DNA from: Lophium mytilinum
Taxonomy: Eukaryota > Ascomycota > Dothideomycetes > Mytilinidiales > Mytilinidiaceae
Direction: 5' to 3'
DNA length: 64,000 nt
NCBI GenBank assembly: GCA_010093605.1
Contig: MU004199.1
Coordinates: forward strand, 379,609-443,608
The number at the start of each line of letters is the position of its first letter. Position 1 is the stretch's first letter. The translations under genes and the position numbers were made by a program. This document shows positions 25,823 through 37,280 of the stretch, one piece after another. The notes beneath the pieces were generated by a model. That model had not been told where the DNA came from, made no database searches, and saw only the letters and a list, made by a program, of their open reading frames with translations.

Positions 25823-27103
25823 ATGAAGCTATTAACCCTTCCTGCCCTCCTCAGCCTCCCCCTCCTACCCACCGCCTTCTCCTACCCCGGCATGGCAACC
25901 GCCTTCTCTTCCCTCCACCACCACACCTCCCGCGCCGACGACGACCCAAAAGAGCTCATCGGAGATCTTCTTACCCTTGCCGACTCCAAGCTTACACCCA
26001 TTGGCAAAGACATCAAAGCCATCCTCCTCGGCACCCTCACCGCCGAATCCAGCACCATCGACACCTCCATCCCCTCCGCCCTCGGCTCCTCCGCCTGCGC
26101 CGCTAACACCTGCTGCGTCTGGAAATGGATCGCCTACGACATGACCGCCAAGTTCAACGGCACATCCGGCCGCTGCACGCGTTTCGCTCGTGGTGCCGTC
26201 CGGTTGGGTTTCCACGACGCGGGCGCGTGGTCTAAGACGTCTAGCTACGGAGGCGCCGACGGCTCTATCCTGCTGACGGACGAGCTGAGCAGAACCGAGA
26301 ATAACGGGCTGGCGGATGTGGGAGCGTGGATGAAGACGCTGTATAATAAGTATCACCAGTACGGCGTCGGGATGGCGGATTTGATCCAGATGGGCGCTAC
26401 GGTTGCTGCTGTTGTGTGTCCGCTTGGTCCGCGCATTCGCTCATTTGTGGGGAGGGTGGATAATGCGAAGGCGGCGCCGACGGGGCTGTTGCCGGATGTG
26501 AATGATTCAGCGGATACGTTGATTGCTTTGTTCAAGGCGAAGACGGTTGATTCGCATGGGCTGGCGGCGTTGGTGGGCGCGCATACGACGAGCCAGCAGC
26601 ATTTTGTGGATACGGAGAGGGATGGCGATCCACAGGATAGTACGCCGGGGGTGTGGGATGTCAAGTTTTATGGAGAGACGCTGAATAGCGTGCCGCCGAG
26701 AGTGTTTAAGTTTGCGAGTGATGAGAAGCTATCGGTTGATTCGAGGACGGCGGATGAGTGGAACGAGTTTGTTGGGGATCAGGCACACTGGAATGAAGTA
26801 AGTTTTACTATCCAAAGCCCGTTGTTGGTTGCTTCTTGCTTACATTTTGGGTAGGACTACGCGCAGGAGTACGTTCGGCTTAGTTTGCTTGGGGTAAACA
26901 ATATCAACAACCTCCAAGAGTGTACCAAGGTTCTGCCGCCGCGCGTCAACTCTTTCGTTGCACAAGATCAGGCTGTGTTGGATCTCTGGTTGCAAGGCCA
27001 GTTCGATCAGCTGAATTCGCTCGTAGATGATGCGGTTTTGTTAACTGGCTTTAGCAGCACGACAACCACTGGGAAGGATCGAAGAGAGCCATTTGAGGAA
27101 TAG
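25823..27103 (+). CDS. Secreted fungal haem peroxidase, class II-like, 407 aa
   Basis: Extracellular peroxide-dependent oxidase of the plant/fungal peroxidase superfamily. Exons are 25823-26797 and 26855-27103, with a 57-bp phase-0 intron (GTAAGT donor, TAG acceptor). The ATG at 25823 gives a clear signal peptide with a leucine-rich core ending at about residue 20. Distal haem pocket: Arg127 and His131 in R-L-G-F-H-D-A-G. A calcium-binding GADGSILL lies at about 144-151. The proximal His254 is in V-G-A-H-T-T. Cysteines before the distal site fit the family disulfides. I cannot tell lignin, manganese or generic peroxidase type. Codons end mostly in C before about 26320 and mostly in G after it. 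Confidence 0.92.
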
Positions 27104-28945
27104 TCGGGTTCTCGTTTCCAATTCCTTTTCCTTGTATGTCTTCGATCGGCATAGATCGTGGCTTCTTTTTATCAAAGAGAATCGCGCGAAGTTGGTTATT
27201 GAATGCCTCGCACCATGTATCTGTCAGCCGTCATTCGGAGGAGTGATCGATCTTGGATTGGAAAGCCCATAACCGTACATCTTGGGTTGAAGTTAGTTCT
27301 CCCCTTGAGGGTCGCCTGACGCCGTCGGAGTGCTATCAACCTTGTTCCTCTCATGACGAAGATTGAAGCCGCTGGGTAATCATATTGAAATGCCGATGTT
27401 GAGGATAAAGACTGCGGACGGGCGGAGGTCCATGAAGCTAAGACCTTTACATTGAATTCTGCCTCCTCTTATCCCCTCAAAGGGCCTCTAACGCCGTCGT
27501 CATGATGTTGCTCTCAAACGAGGTATGAAGGGCCGAGTAATGGGTTTCTAAAAAATGTTGTACATCAGTACCTGGTGGACGGAGACAGATATATGACGCT
27601 GAGGATGATAGGTCTTGTGTTAGAAATAGTGGCGCATTCGAGGACTTCCAAGCGCCTGCATTCTGGTGCTTCTTTTTCCTTTGCGGTTGCGAGAAATGAA
27701 GCTTTGAGAATAAGCATCCGAAAGTAATGGAGGCTTTGAGCAAGTTTTGGTGTGCTCCAGATTCACAGTGCGAGCAACTCTGACACTGATGGTGTCACCC
27801 GTATCTCCATTCAAGCACCTCTGACAGCGTCGTCTATGTAACAAACCCTCCTTTGGAATGCGAGATGTGGAGTGTTGGGAATTGGTCTTCCAGCCAAGAA
27901 TGGGACACCGGTGTGCTGTGGGCGAGCCCAGATCTACGAAGCCTGGCATGAAGCATTCTGTGTAGATCTAACTTTACTCCCGGAGGTACGTCTGCCATCG
28001 TCGTTTCGACGTCAATTCATCTTTTCTTGCCACGAATGGGAAGACTCAAGAATAGGCTTTCCGAATGATAGCAGGAATTGAGTTCGCTGTGGATATGTCC
28101 AGATCTGGTAAGCTCGGGTTGGTACGATAGATGTCGAGCCCTGTCAGCTCCACAGGGGCAGTCTGCCAGCGCTGAGGTCGTGTTGTTCTTGATTTCCAGG
28201 CGTCCGAATCAGAAGGTAGGTCCACCAGCGTCCGCAAGGGTGACAACAAACTGCAATCCCGTCCATCGTTTCTGATTTAACTCAGCATTTTACATCGTAG
28301 TATCTTCGAAGAAATCTTGTTAAGGACCTCCTGCCAGTGTCATCGCCGTCTTGCTCACTTTTCGCATGTTCCTGAATTGAAGGGCCCATTCACTAGCCTC
28401 CCGGACCCGGGTGGCGATCGTCTTTGTTCTGGCTGGGCGCTGATGTGGATACCGTAGAACAGTACGTCTTCTCATCATTCCATGTCATCATTGAAGGCCT
28501 CCGAACAGTGGTGTGCAGAGTTCCTCTTGCCCGGCAAGTGCTGAGATTGCAAGGCTGAGTCGTTGGCATCCATAATCGAGGGAGTAATTGCTCGTTCCAT
28601 GACCACGCTTCAAAATGAATAGCCTGGGTATTAGATGATAGGCGTGCTGTAATCATCTCCATGAAGCACGTCAGACGGTGTCATGCTGTTGCCATTCTCC
28701 TCTCACTAAAACCAGATCTGCCATGTTGGTTCATCCGTATACGAAACCGGAGTCGGAATCGGGTATGCTCCTTTTTCAAATGCAATAATCTGAAACCCTC
28801 GAGCCATCCAGTTCCTGCATAAAGCGAGAAGGAGGATGGCCCGAAGGCCCTGGTCGTGCGCCCCAGGAAAATCATAGCGTAGCAACGGGGTCTGAGGGTG
28901 GGAGACGGCTCAGCTTGAACTCGACGGATATGGGCGACACTCACC
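27104..28945 (-). repeat. Degenerate tandem array, period near 170 bp, about nine units
   Basis: The gap between the peroxidase and QFG3 is filled by units whose core reads like GGCCTCTAACGCCGTCGTC on the plus strand. Cores lie near 27313, 27482, 27641, 27810, 27980, 28150, 28324, 28495 and 28668, spaced 159-174 bp. The array is inverted relative to the one at 6.2-9.4 kb. That gives it the same polarity as QFG3, which ends at 28946. No gene was found in the array. Confidence 0.7.
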
Positions 28946-29851
28946 TCATAATAGGATGACGCAAGCGTTGGCCCAACAGCGGCAGGCGTGGTACTTGTCC
29001 ATACCGCTGCGGACACGAGCAGTTGACACCATAAGAGACTCTTCAAAGGGGCCATTTTCAAGGTGCAAGAATTCAGGTTGTTCCTCCATGAAAGCCTTCA
29101 CGATTTCAAAGAAATGGCGGCCGGCTTTCACGTGGAGGGCCTGAAATTCGTCCCCGTCGCTGGCCCCTCTTACTAAGGCCTCCCACTCGACGTTAGCTGC
29201 ATACTCAATGGGAATTCTACCAGGAACGCATTCATCCGTCAGGTAGCGCTCCTTCGGGTGCGTCACACTGGTAATTCCATATTGAGCAGCAGTGATATCG
29301 AGTGCCCATTCGTCATCGGCAAGTGTCTGAAGTATGAGGAGTACGTGGCTTGTCTGGTCATTCCGAGTCTCGGTGCCAGAGCACAGGTGGAGGGCCATAT
29401 GGCATACGGTTTGCGGGGATTCAACGGCGAGGATGCTGACTTTCTTTAGCGGAGAATCGAGAGATTCTAAATCAAGCATTAGTGCCCTTGTTGTAGACAA
29501 CACGCTATCCTTAAACTTACTTTGAAACATCTCTACGACTTTATGGGTCACCGCAAGTGACAGGTCGCACTGCTTGTACAGCAACACAGCAGACTTCTCG
29601 AGCGCAAACTCCGGCTTTTGTAACCAGTCCGGCAACGGACGGTTTGGCAACGGCCAGGCTCCACGAACTGCATTTGTACTCAGAACGTGCAGGACGTCTT
29701 CTTTCCAGTACACGTTGTATATATCGCGATCTAAGAGGCTCTCCACATAAGCCGAGTACCAGGACTTCAGAGCTAGGCCTGCATTTCGCACCCATTGTCT
29801 CTGCTTTCGCAGGGCGCATTCTTCAGCACAAAGGGTTGACAAAGACGGCAT
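28946..29851 (-). CDS. QFG3: putative Cys-His-Asp papain-fold family protein
   Basis: Predicted 283 aa, closest to QFG17 at the other end of the cluster. Exon 1 is 29521-29851 and exon 2 is 28946-29466. The 54-bp intron (GTAAGT donor, CTAAT branch, TAG acceptor) is a multiple of three without stops, so read-through would also be open. Cys95 (YKQCDLSLA), His151 (TSHVLLIL), Asp167 and Gln172 (LDITAAQYG) fill the family positions. Shared with QFG17 are the KSWYSAY/QSWYAAY helix, an FFEIVKAFMEEQ-like stretch, and FLHLENGPFEESL near the C-terminus. The ATG at 29851 matches the QFG17 start (MPSxx). Function is unknown; the triad is inference. Confidence 0.8.
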   Translation of the reverse strand: MPSLSTLCAEECALRKQRQWVRNAGLALKSWYSAYVESLLDRDIYNVYWKEDVLHVLSTNAVRGAWPLPNRPLPDWLQKPEFALEKSAVLLYKQCDLSLAVTHKVVEMFQSKFKDSVLSTTRALMLDLESLDSPLKKVSILAVESPQTVCHMALHLCSGTETRNDQTSHVLLILQTLADDEWALDITAAQYGITSVTHPKERYLTDECVPGRIPIEYAANVEWEALVRGASDGDEFQALHVKAGRHFFEIVKAFMEEQPEFLHLENGPFEESLMVSTARVRSGMDKYHACRCWANACVILL

Positions 29852-30512
29852 TTTCGCTGGATGTGACGTTTGAAACGAGATGTAGCAGCAGGAGAACGAT
29901 AAGCTCACGAGTAGTCGAATTACGGTCAACATTGCCTTGTTGGGCAATAAGCGAGACCACTACCCACAACTCTCGGCTAACTTCACTCTCCTGCCATTGA
30001 AACGTGCCTTCTATTGTTCAGGCAATTTGATTATCTTGCCCCCTTCCTCGGGTCATTACGCACCGGCAGCCTGCGAAGCGTTACCTGCTTCCCCATCATC
30101 TATAGCTTCAAACCGAACAGAAAGACCCTGAACTACCTCGAGGGAGTTATGGCAACAATCAACAAGCGACCATTGATGTGTGATCCTTGTGTAGGTTTCA
30201 TTGGCCGAATAATTGTTCAGTGAGCCCCTTCGTCCGGCCCTTGCTCGCCCTATTCCTTATTACTTAGATAGCGAGTAGCTCTATGCAAGCTTGAATCTAC
30301 GTGGATTACGCACTCAAGTACGGTTCAAAATGCTGAAAATGTTGAGTTGGGACGCGGGCCCGTGCGGCGTCCTGCTCGCTCACTGTCTTGTTATGGCAGA
30401 GACCTCGCTAGCGAACTTCACCCCCCAAGCAACCAGCCTCGATCGCTACAGCAAAATTGCACGCACCCTGAACTTCCTCAAGTCACACACGCACACGGCC
30501 GTACAACTCACA
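29852..30512. promoter_or_regulatory. Shared upstream region of QFG3 and QFG4
   Basis: The two genes diverge from this 661-bp gap, so both promoters are expected here. I see no gene and no convincing TATA box. Confidence 0.35.
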
Positions 30513-31296
30513 ATGTCTCAAACGATAGACTTTGACACCGAAGCCGCCCGCTACCTCCACAACCTCCTCCACACCGTCCTCCTCGAAATCACGCCGAAGA
30601 AGATCACCGCCGCCTGGGCAGAAAGACTTCCCGTCATCCAAGATGGCCATCAACACACCGCCGACGTCATAAGAGTCTACGAAGAGGAAGGGGAGGAGTG
30701 GCAAATGCCCGCAGACATCGACGCCGAGGCCGCCCGCGCACTCCTAGAGTCGAATCAGTGTGACGACGCGCCTGTGATCTTAGGCTCGATTATAGCCGCT
30801 CTCTACGGAAGTACGTACATTTCTAGCCTGCTTTGGGACGCTTTTCTAACATATGGCAGTACGCAACGTCGAAGTCCTCACGCTCCGTGTCTATCCGCGC
30901 CTGTACACCCTCAACCCCGGCGACCGCCTGAGCCCCAGACGGGTGCACACTGTGCTCCGAATTGGCGACAAGGTCCTCGACCTCACGGCGGGGCAGTTCG
31001 GTTTTAAGTGGTTGTTAGGCCCAGAGCGTGAATACCGGGACGAGTTCGTAGTGGAGGGACCGCCGGAAGTGTGCATCCCTTTGCAGGAAGCGTGGGAAGA
31101 TATGCCGAGTCGTGATGGAGAGCTGAACGCTGTGTACAACTCGTTGAGGATTAGGCTCAAAAGGGAACAAGATAGCTGGCTGAGGGTGAACGGAGAGACG
31201 CTTAGAGGGGTTGTAATGGGAGAAGATGAAGAAAAGAGGCGGGATCTGTGGGAGAAACTGCGTGTTATTGCGGAGAGAGTGTGGCAGGAGAGGTAG
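30513..31296 (+). CDS. QFG4: putative Cys-His-Asp papain-fold family protein, short form
   Basis: Predicted 244 aa, the shortest intact member. Exon 1 is 30513-30810 and exon 2 is 30860-31296. The 49-bp phase-1 intron has a GTACGT donor, a CTAAC branch and a CAG acceptor. Cys83 (NQCDDAPVILG), His129 (RVHTVLRIG), Asp140 and Gln145 (LDLTAGQFGFK) fill the family positions. His to Asp is 11 residues, as only in QFG15; the other members have 15-16, so the strand turn is shortened here. The sequence ending HTVLRIGDKVLDLT is the clearest view of the proposed papain-fold strand and Asp turn. It is divergent from QFG3. Confidence 0.82.
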
Positions 31297-32269
31297 TGGT
31301 GAGAGTAGGGAGAGGGGGAGCGCTGTGTAGTTCGTTTGTAGGATATCCTGAGCAGAAGCAACGTCGTTGAAATCAAAGCTGATTCGTCGTCGATTTGGAA
31401 ATGCATTGCCGCTGTGAGGAGAGCCCTGGTAGGTTCTTATTCTAAAGCAGCAATGTCGAAGTCCAGGTAAGCCTTATCACCACCGCCGTAACGGTACCCT
31501 TTCGTCCAAGTGATAGCAATGTCAAGACGGCCCTGGCTCCTTGTATAATCTTCAACATCATCTGCAATACTAGGTAAGCCATATCAGTACTAAGGCAAGA
31601 TGATCAATTTGCTGCTGTGGTACCGCTATCAGGGGGGTCCTGACACTGTGCAAAATCTCTGCAGTAATCACAGATTACAGGCACGCTAGATTGGCATCAT
31701 TGCAGATGGACGCCATTGGTACTATCATCTCACGCTCAGGGGAACCTAGGCGGTGCGTAATACCTCAAGAGCAATTACGTTCTCCTTGTCAGCTATATCA
31801 GCACCCCAGAAAGAACATCGATTTGCACCCATCTCGCCGCTATTAGAGTAGCCCCAGAGGTGCGTAAATTTTCCGAAGGAATGCCAATGTTCTTATGGGT
31901 CCTTTGCACCTTCTCAGAAACAGCGTTCATATCTAGAATTTTCGGTGGGCTTGCAAGCCTCAGGCTGGCTTCATAGTGGATCTTCATGCAGACCTGATAT
32001 AGAGGTTTAAATAGGCTAATTCAAGCCCTCGAAGATCATGCCTGGCTATCTTTGGGACTCAGCCGTCAAGAGTCAGACTCGGAGGTTCATATCTCCTAGA
32101 CCGTTGCTAGGTCTTGCTTCTAAAATCGCGGCGTCGATCTGCTTCATTCACCTGTTTGGTTGGTTCAAGTTTTCCTATACCTTACCCAATTGCCACAGTC
32201 GCCTCTTTCATGATACTGGAGTCCATCCCACCACCACACAGCCGAACCAAGATCTGTTAGCGCTCCAAT
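31297..32269 (+). repeat. 3' flank of QFG4 with scattered repeat cores
   Basis: Cores in the polarity of QFG4 lie near 31485 (CCGCCGTAACGGTACCC), 31626 (ACCGCTATCAGGGGGGTCC) and 31735 (CACGCTCAGGGGAACC). Spacing is irregular, about 141 and 109 bp. No gene is visible in this gap, which also holds the QFG5 promoter. Confidence 0.5.
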
Positions 32270-33124
32270 ATGCCCCCTTTAAAAGACCGCATACTGCAAC
32301 GACTGCATCTAGCAAAGGCGATTTGGGATTCGCTCCGAGTAGCTTCCCATCCAACACACCTGATCCGGATCGTGGTCTCAAATCCTGTAGAGCTGCGAGG
32401 AATCAACGCAGAGAATGTGGCAGAGCACGGCTGGGCCATGCCAACCGACCTCAGCCCGGATGACAAAGCCGCTATCCTCACGTACGGTGGCTGTGACCAA
32501 AGTTGCTTCATTTTCATGAAATTACTCCCGTACATGCTTGGAGGTAAGTCTATCTCAAGCATCGGCCCGCCTTAACTTATGGTCTTACGGGCTGATGCTT
32601 CCTAACCAGAGGACTGGCAGGAGATCTCTTGGTATTGCATCGACCCCGTCCCATCCCGCAACGTCTGGGTCGGCACCGAACAAGAAAACCTCGACAACGC
32701 CCAGAGCGAATTCTTCCACAGCTATTTGCGGCTTGTTCTGAACGATAGCACCGTCTTTGCGGTGGATTTCACGCCCGAACAGTTTGGGTGGCCATTCGAG
32801 GTTATGGAAGCAGGCAAGTACGACAGGAAGTACAGCGCACCCGCTACAAGCCCTCAGCGAGTAGACTGGCTCCGCGAAGAGGCTGAAATGCCACCGGAGA
32901 CCTTCGATAAACTGTTGCGGGACTCTTTGCTGAGCTCTGTTCTGAGATTATGCGGCCATGTGAAGCCAACGGATGACTTGTTTGCGGGCATGTTTGAGCA
33001 ATCTATCGCCAAGAGTGATGAGACACAACGAGCTTTACTGGAAGAGATTGGGCAAGATATCCGAGACTTCTGCCAGAGTTTCGATAAAGAGAGATGTTCC
33101 GTGCCAATCTGCCAAAGGGATTGA
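32270..33124 (+). CDS. QFG5: putative Cys-His-Asp papain-fold family protein
   Basis: Predicted 262 aa, subfamily with QFG9 and QFG14. Exon 1 is 32270-32543 and exon 2 is 32610-33124. The 66-bp phase-1 intron has GTAAGT, CTAAC and CAG. Cys75 (YGGCDQSC), His128 (FFHSYLRLVL), Asp144 and Gln149 (VDFTPEQFGW) are in place. The subfamily mark in exon 2 is E-D-x-x-x-I-S-W followed by R-N-V-W-V-G-T-E, and a W-P-F-E-V-M-E-A run after the QFG motif. No targeting signal is seen. It lies in tandem behind QFG4 and converges on QFG6. Confidence 0.8.
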
Positions 33125-34935
33125 TGCTCCAAAGAGCTGGTGTGCGTAAAGAAGCCCGCTAAACTCCGCGCATACTAGTTGTGCCGCTGTTAGGAGTTCC
33201 CCATTGGGGTAAGCACGACGTAGGCGTTATGTCAAGTTTCGGGCTACGTAATATATACATCCTTTTGACTGTGAGATATTCTCGTGACAGGGCCGCCCCT
33301 GACAGTGGCGTCCACCTTGCAAAAGCGACCCTGTAACGGTGATATCCGAGAGTCCAAATTTATAGCCTGGGACTGCACATCTACGGACATGAATTCGGGC
33401 ACGCCGTTGCCACTGTTGGGGCTGCCCCCGTTGGGCGACCGTAATTTAGATGTCATTTCATGTTTGAACAACGTAATCTGAGATTCCTCTTGACCGAGAA
33501 GTATCCTCACCACCGGGTTGCCCCTGACAGTGGCATCTAGCGTGCAAATTTAGCGCTTGGGCAGTGATATCCGTGTGCCCGTAGTACTGTAGCGCGTTGA
33601 AGACCCTAGATTGACATATAGAGATGCCCGGGATAGATCTGCGGCGTCTGGAACTTTACATCGCACGCGGATAGCCGCAGTTAGTCCTGGGGTACCTGAA
33701 CAATTATTCATATTGCCAAGTCTCAAGCAGATGTCTCTGCATCCAAGCGCTCAAGCGTTTCTATGACAGATCAGAGGATGTATATTCACGAGTGAGATAG
33801 GGCTTTCATCAGGTCTGGCAACATACTCCATAGACCTCGAAAGGTCCTGGGGCGTCTGAATGTTCAACGGCGTTAGGAAATCTGTAACGGGCATTGCGCA
33901 ACTTGGCTGTTTAGGAATTTGAATAGACGAGCAGTATAGTACCGAGACATCGATTTAGACACTCCTTACGACCGTTTGGGGTATTTTGCTTAGCTTTTGA
34001 ATTTCGAAGTATGATGTAAAGGCTAACGTAGTAAATATTAGACTACCTTTTAACGAAGGAAAACCGCGCTAGTTAGGGTGTCCCTTACAGTGGTGTTCAT
34101 TGAGCAAGATTGCAGCCAAAACGGCTAGATATCTGGGCCTTCATTATCTGTTTCGGATTTCACGTATCGGACTACGTTTTGGCTGGCCGGACTCCGCGCA
34201 AAGGGGGTGCCCCTGACAGTGGTGTAGATTGAACAAAATTGAAGCCTAAGGACCTAGGCATCCGTAACGGTATGTCCATTTCATACAGTAGGTATCTGAC
34301 TGCCTTTTGACTGGTTGGAAACCCGCCTGCTGGGGTACGTCCTACGGTGGTATCGAGTGAGCAGCATGAGAGCAAAAGCAGTGGTATATTCAGGCGCCCA
34401 AACTTACGCGGTGGTACTGTGAAAGCATATTACAGCAGGAGATTTACGTCGTCTTGAACATGACATCCTAAACTTGTAACCGTAGTTCGTGCTGTGCCAT
34501 CTTCAATGGTATTAGGACTAGTCAGAAGTAAGCTATATGTCTTCGAATCTATCTATTCGGAAATTACGACTAGGGCCTACTATTTGAATAGGCAAGAATG
34601 AGATTCGCGTCGTATGGATCTTGACATCCAACAGTCATAAAAGTGATTAGGGCTGGGGGGTTTCGACATGTAGTGTGAGTTGCCAAACACTATATGTACG
34701 TCTCTGCACTTAGCCACTCTTGTTGAGTGTTTCCAGGCGGCGCCACGAGGAGGCGACAGAGTCCGATTTCGCACACCCGCCTACGAATAGGCCCCTGGTT
34801 TTCGCACCAGGGAGCGGGTAGTTCACAACCCTCCTACTACCAAGGTATGGTTGAGGGTGACGGCCCAACCAGGAGAAATTGTGACGAGAGAGGGGGAGAA
34901 AGAGGGACTAGGACAGACGAGGAGGGCGGGAAAGA
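33125..34935 (-). repeat. Convergent gap with repeat cores switching orientation
   Basis: Near QFG5 one core reads forward (GCCGCTGTTAGGAGTTCCCC at about 33183). From 33302 the cores are inverted, GCCCCTGACAGTGG-like, at 33302, 33537, 34087, 34216 and 34344. The last three are 128-129 bp apart. The inverted ones have the polarity of QFG6, which ends at 34936. A perfect 7-bp hairpin (CCCTGGT/ACCAGGG, 6-nt loop) lies at 34793-34812. No gene was found. Confidence 0.65.
34793..34812. terminator. Short hairpin 3' of QFG6
   Basis: CCCTGGT, loop TTTCGC, then ACCAGGG form a perfect 7-bp stem about 125 bp beyond the QFG6 stop. It could be part of the 3' UTR or chance; there is no direct evidence of termination. 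Confidence 0.2.
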
Positions 34936-35787
34936 CTACGCGGCGGACCTGTGTTGGCGCAACAGTTCTTCTACTTGGCTCGAGAAATCGTACAGAACTT
35001 TCTCAAGATACGTTTCAAAATCGAGCAGGGAGAGCGAGTCCCAGGGCTTTTCGTAGAAGTTGTTGACAATGAAGGCTACAAACAGGTCCTTGGCTTTACG
35101 AAGCCACACGTGGCGGGGGTCTTTCAGCGTGGTGCCGACTTCGTGAACTCCTAAGATCCGGAAGTTGCACTGTTTGAAGAAGTCCTCCGTCATGAGGGTC
35201 TGTTGGCGTCCGAACTGATAGCACGAGTAGTCCATATAGTAAACTTTGCCATCATTGTCCGTAATTCTCAGCACTTTGTGGAACGTCGTCTCTTGGTCAC
35301 ACTCCGTGTCGTCGTCGGTCCAGGCGTCTCGCGGAATCCACTTTTCTTCTCTCTTTACCACCAATTCTTTGACGTCCACTAGGTCCTTGTCGAGCATGGA
35401 GGCCACAGAAGGTCCCAAAAGTGCCACGGCATCGTCACATTGCCAGGCGCAGAGGGCAGCCCTTCTCTCCAGCACTTGCTCAGAGTTCGCGAAGTATTCC
35501 GGCGGCAGAGGGTAGGTGTTCACGCCAAGCTCGGTTGGGTATCCGGCGCGGAGGGTCGATATTGCGAAGGTTTTTCCTCTCCCATCTTCCCTCAGCCACA
35601 GCGGTCCCGAGAGATTTCTCTCAAAAGTCACCTCTCGGTACAGTAGGAAGATTTCTCTCAACACTGCGTCGGCGAAGAGCAGCCGCTTTGGCAAGGGGTC
35701 GTTCCAGCAGGGGCAGAGTAGGGGCGAGGCGGAGGAGCAAAGAGGGCAGGCGGATCCCTCCAGAGAATCGTACAGTAAGGTCGTCAT
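34936..35787 (-). CDS. QFG6: intronless family member with a Cys cluster
   Basis: Predicted 283 aa from one exon. The usual phase-1 intron after the Cys helix is absent; the frame runs straight through S-M-L-D-K-D-L. Cys117 (AWQCDDAVALLG), His170 (TTFHKVLRI), Asp186 and Gln191 (MDYSCYQFG) fill the family positions. Unique to this copy is an N-terminal cluster CPLC...CPC at residues 14-27 that could bind zinc or form disulfides. The start is the ATG at 35787; the frame extends upstream but without another ATG. It is divergent to QFG7 across 598 bp. Precise intron loss suggests recombination with a cDNA, which is an inference. Confidence 0.78.
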   Translation of the reverse strand: MTTLLYDSLEGSACPLCSSASPLLCPCWNDPLPKRLLFADAVLREIFLLYREVTFERNLSGPLWLREDGRGKTFAISTLRAGYPTELGVNTYPLPPEYFANSEQVLERRAALCAWQCDDAVALLGPSVASMLDKDLVDVKELVVKREEKWIPRDAWTDDDTECDQETTFHKVLRITDNDGKVYYMDYSCYQFGRQQTLMTEDFFKQCNFRILGVHEVGTTLKDPRHVWLRKAKDLFVAFIVNNFYEKPWDSLSLLDFETYLEKVLYDFSSQVEELLRQHRSAA

Positions 35788-36385
35788 CGTGAGAACTAGA
35801 GCGCGGAGGGTACGAGCGCGTGTACGATATGTCAAAGAAAGAGGCAATTCGCGGAGTTCTGACAGCTGGGAGCAAGAACTATTCGACGAAGAGGAAACCA
35901 AACTGGGCACGCAGCATCAGGAAAAGGTAGATTTATGCGAGCCCCACTTTCGCTAACTACCTACATTGGGCCCCTGACACCATTTTGGGTGAAGGTACAG
36001 AGAGTATAACCATTATTGCCTTCGGACCTTCACCCAAACGGAGTGAAGACTGTGGCTCCGATATGCTGAGACGCCTTCACTGCCTATCTATGGTCAAGAT
36101 AGTGCTTTGGTGATTTATGTCGGCAAATTATTTGGTGAGCTCGAGACCGGATTAGGCCGTGCGCCCAAGCAATGCGTTGATGGGTCACGTGGACAGTAAA
36201 TTCTCAATCGTGAACGTTCTCATCCGGGCGCGAGAACAACAGCCAGCACGTACAGCATCACAATCCTCCAACGCCTCTCCACGTCCCATCCTACACTCTC
36301 TCCTATCCTACCGTAAGACGCCCCCCTTTGACGTTGTCTGTACTCCCTCCGACCTTCGTTTTGAGTTCCGCCAAAGACCATCAGC
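35788..36385. promoter_or_regulatory. Shared upstream region of QFG6/QFG7 with a 13-bp inverted repeat
   Basis: TTTGGGTGAAGGT at 35984-35996 is repeated in inverted orientation at 36026-36038, with a 29-nt spacer containing AGTATAACC. Just before it is a repeat-core remnant, GGGCCCCTGACACC. The perfect 13-bp arms in a bidirectional promoter could be a dimeric regulator site or a hairpin. Confidence 0.4.
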
Positions 36386-37280
36386 ATGGAGCGTCCCGGT
36401 CAGGATGACGAAGCTAGCCCGCAAGAGACCCTCGAGAAGTACGTCAAGATGTTAGACGGAAAGGAAGAGGAGGAAGACTTGTTGTCTGATACGGAAAAGA
36501 AGTACAAATACACTTTCTGTGTGCTCTACACTGTACAGCTGCTGTGGAAGATGATTGCGCCGAAGATCAGCACCGCCGACATAAGGCAGATCCTCGTCTG
36601 GGAAGACCATGTGGTTGGGCTCGTGAGGAACACACCCCCTGCGTTTGGACGGCCGTACCCCAAAGGCGCCAAGGAGCAGCATGAGGCAGCGCTATCAGCT
36701 TACCGACAGTGCGACCTGGCCGTATACCTGACCTTCGATCTTCTCCAGCGCGTCCTGAACGGTGAGTAAATCTACTTCGATTACCCAGTGAGTACAGCTG
36801 ACGGCTGTGCTTTTAGACAAAGCGGAGGTCACTTGGTGCCACTTCCACCCCATCCCAACTCTCAAAGTCTGGCGCAACGACCCCAGTACCCGCGAATACA
36901 CCCCCTATCGACACGTCGCCTTCCGCATACGAGTCGGCGCCTTAGACCTGATATACGACCCGACGTACGAACAATTTGGCTGGCCGCACTTCTTCTATCT
37001 GTGGTCCGAGTGTGTAAAGTTGCGCAGCAAAGACAACAAAGAGCCCAAGCTAGTCAACGTTGCTGAAGAGCGGGCAAAGTTCCAAGCAGGCAGCTTCTAC
37101 GAGAAGCTTCTAGAGTGGACGTGGAGCGCGTTGAAAGACTGCGCTGAGGGGGATAAGTTCACATTCGGTAGATTGCATAGACTGAGCCAGGCAGAGAGAC
37201 AGGAAGCGTGGGATCACGTTGTAGAGGCCGTGGGGATGCAGATCGACATCCTTTGCGCACTACAGGACCTCACAGCGTAG
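36386..37280 (+). CDS. QFG7: putative Cys-His-Asp papain-fold family protein
   Basis: Predicted 279 aa, subfamily with QFG12 and QFG13. Exon 1 is 36386-36761 and exon 2 is 36817-37280. The 55-bp phase-1 intron has GTGAGT, CTGAC and TAG. Cys109 (AYRQCDLAV), His158 (YRHVAFRI), Asp173 and Gln178 (YDPTYEQFGW) are in place, with His to Asp 15. The N-terminus is acidic (residues 5-36, several E and D runs), and the Cys helix is preceded by a Y-P-K-G linker like S-F-P-x-x in QFG12 and QFG13. It is divergent to QFG6. No targeting signal is seen. Confidence 0.8.

Noticed and set aside
28681-29061. A 126-codon minus-strand frame beside QFG3
   Set aside because: It overlaps the C-terminal coding part of QFG3 in another frame and has no support of its own.
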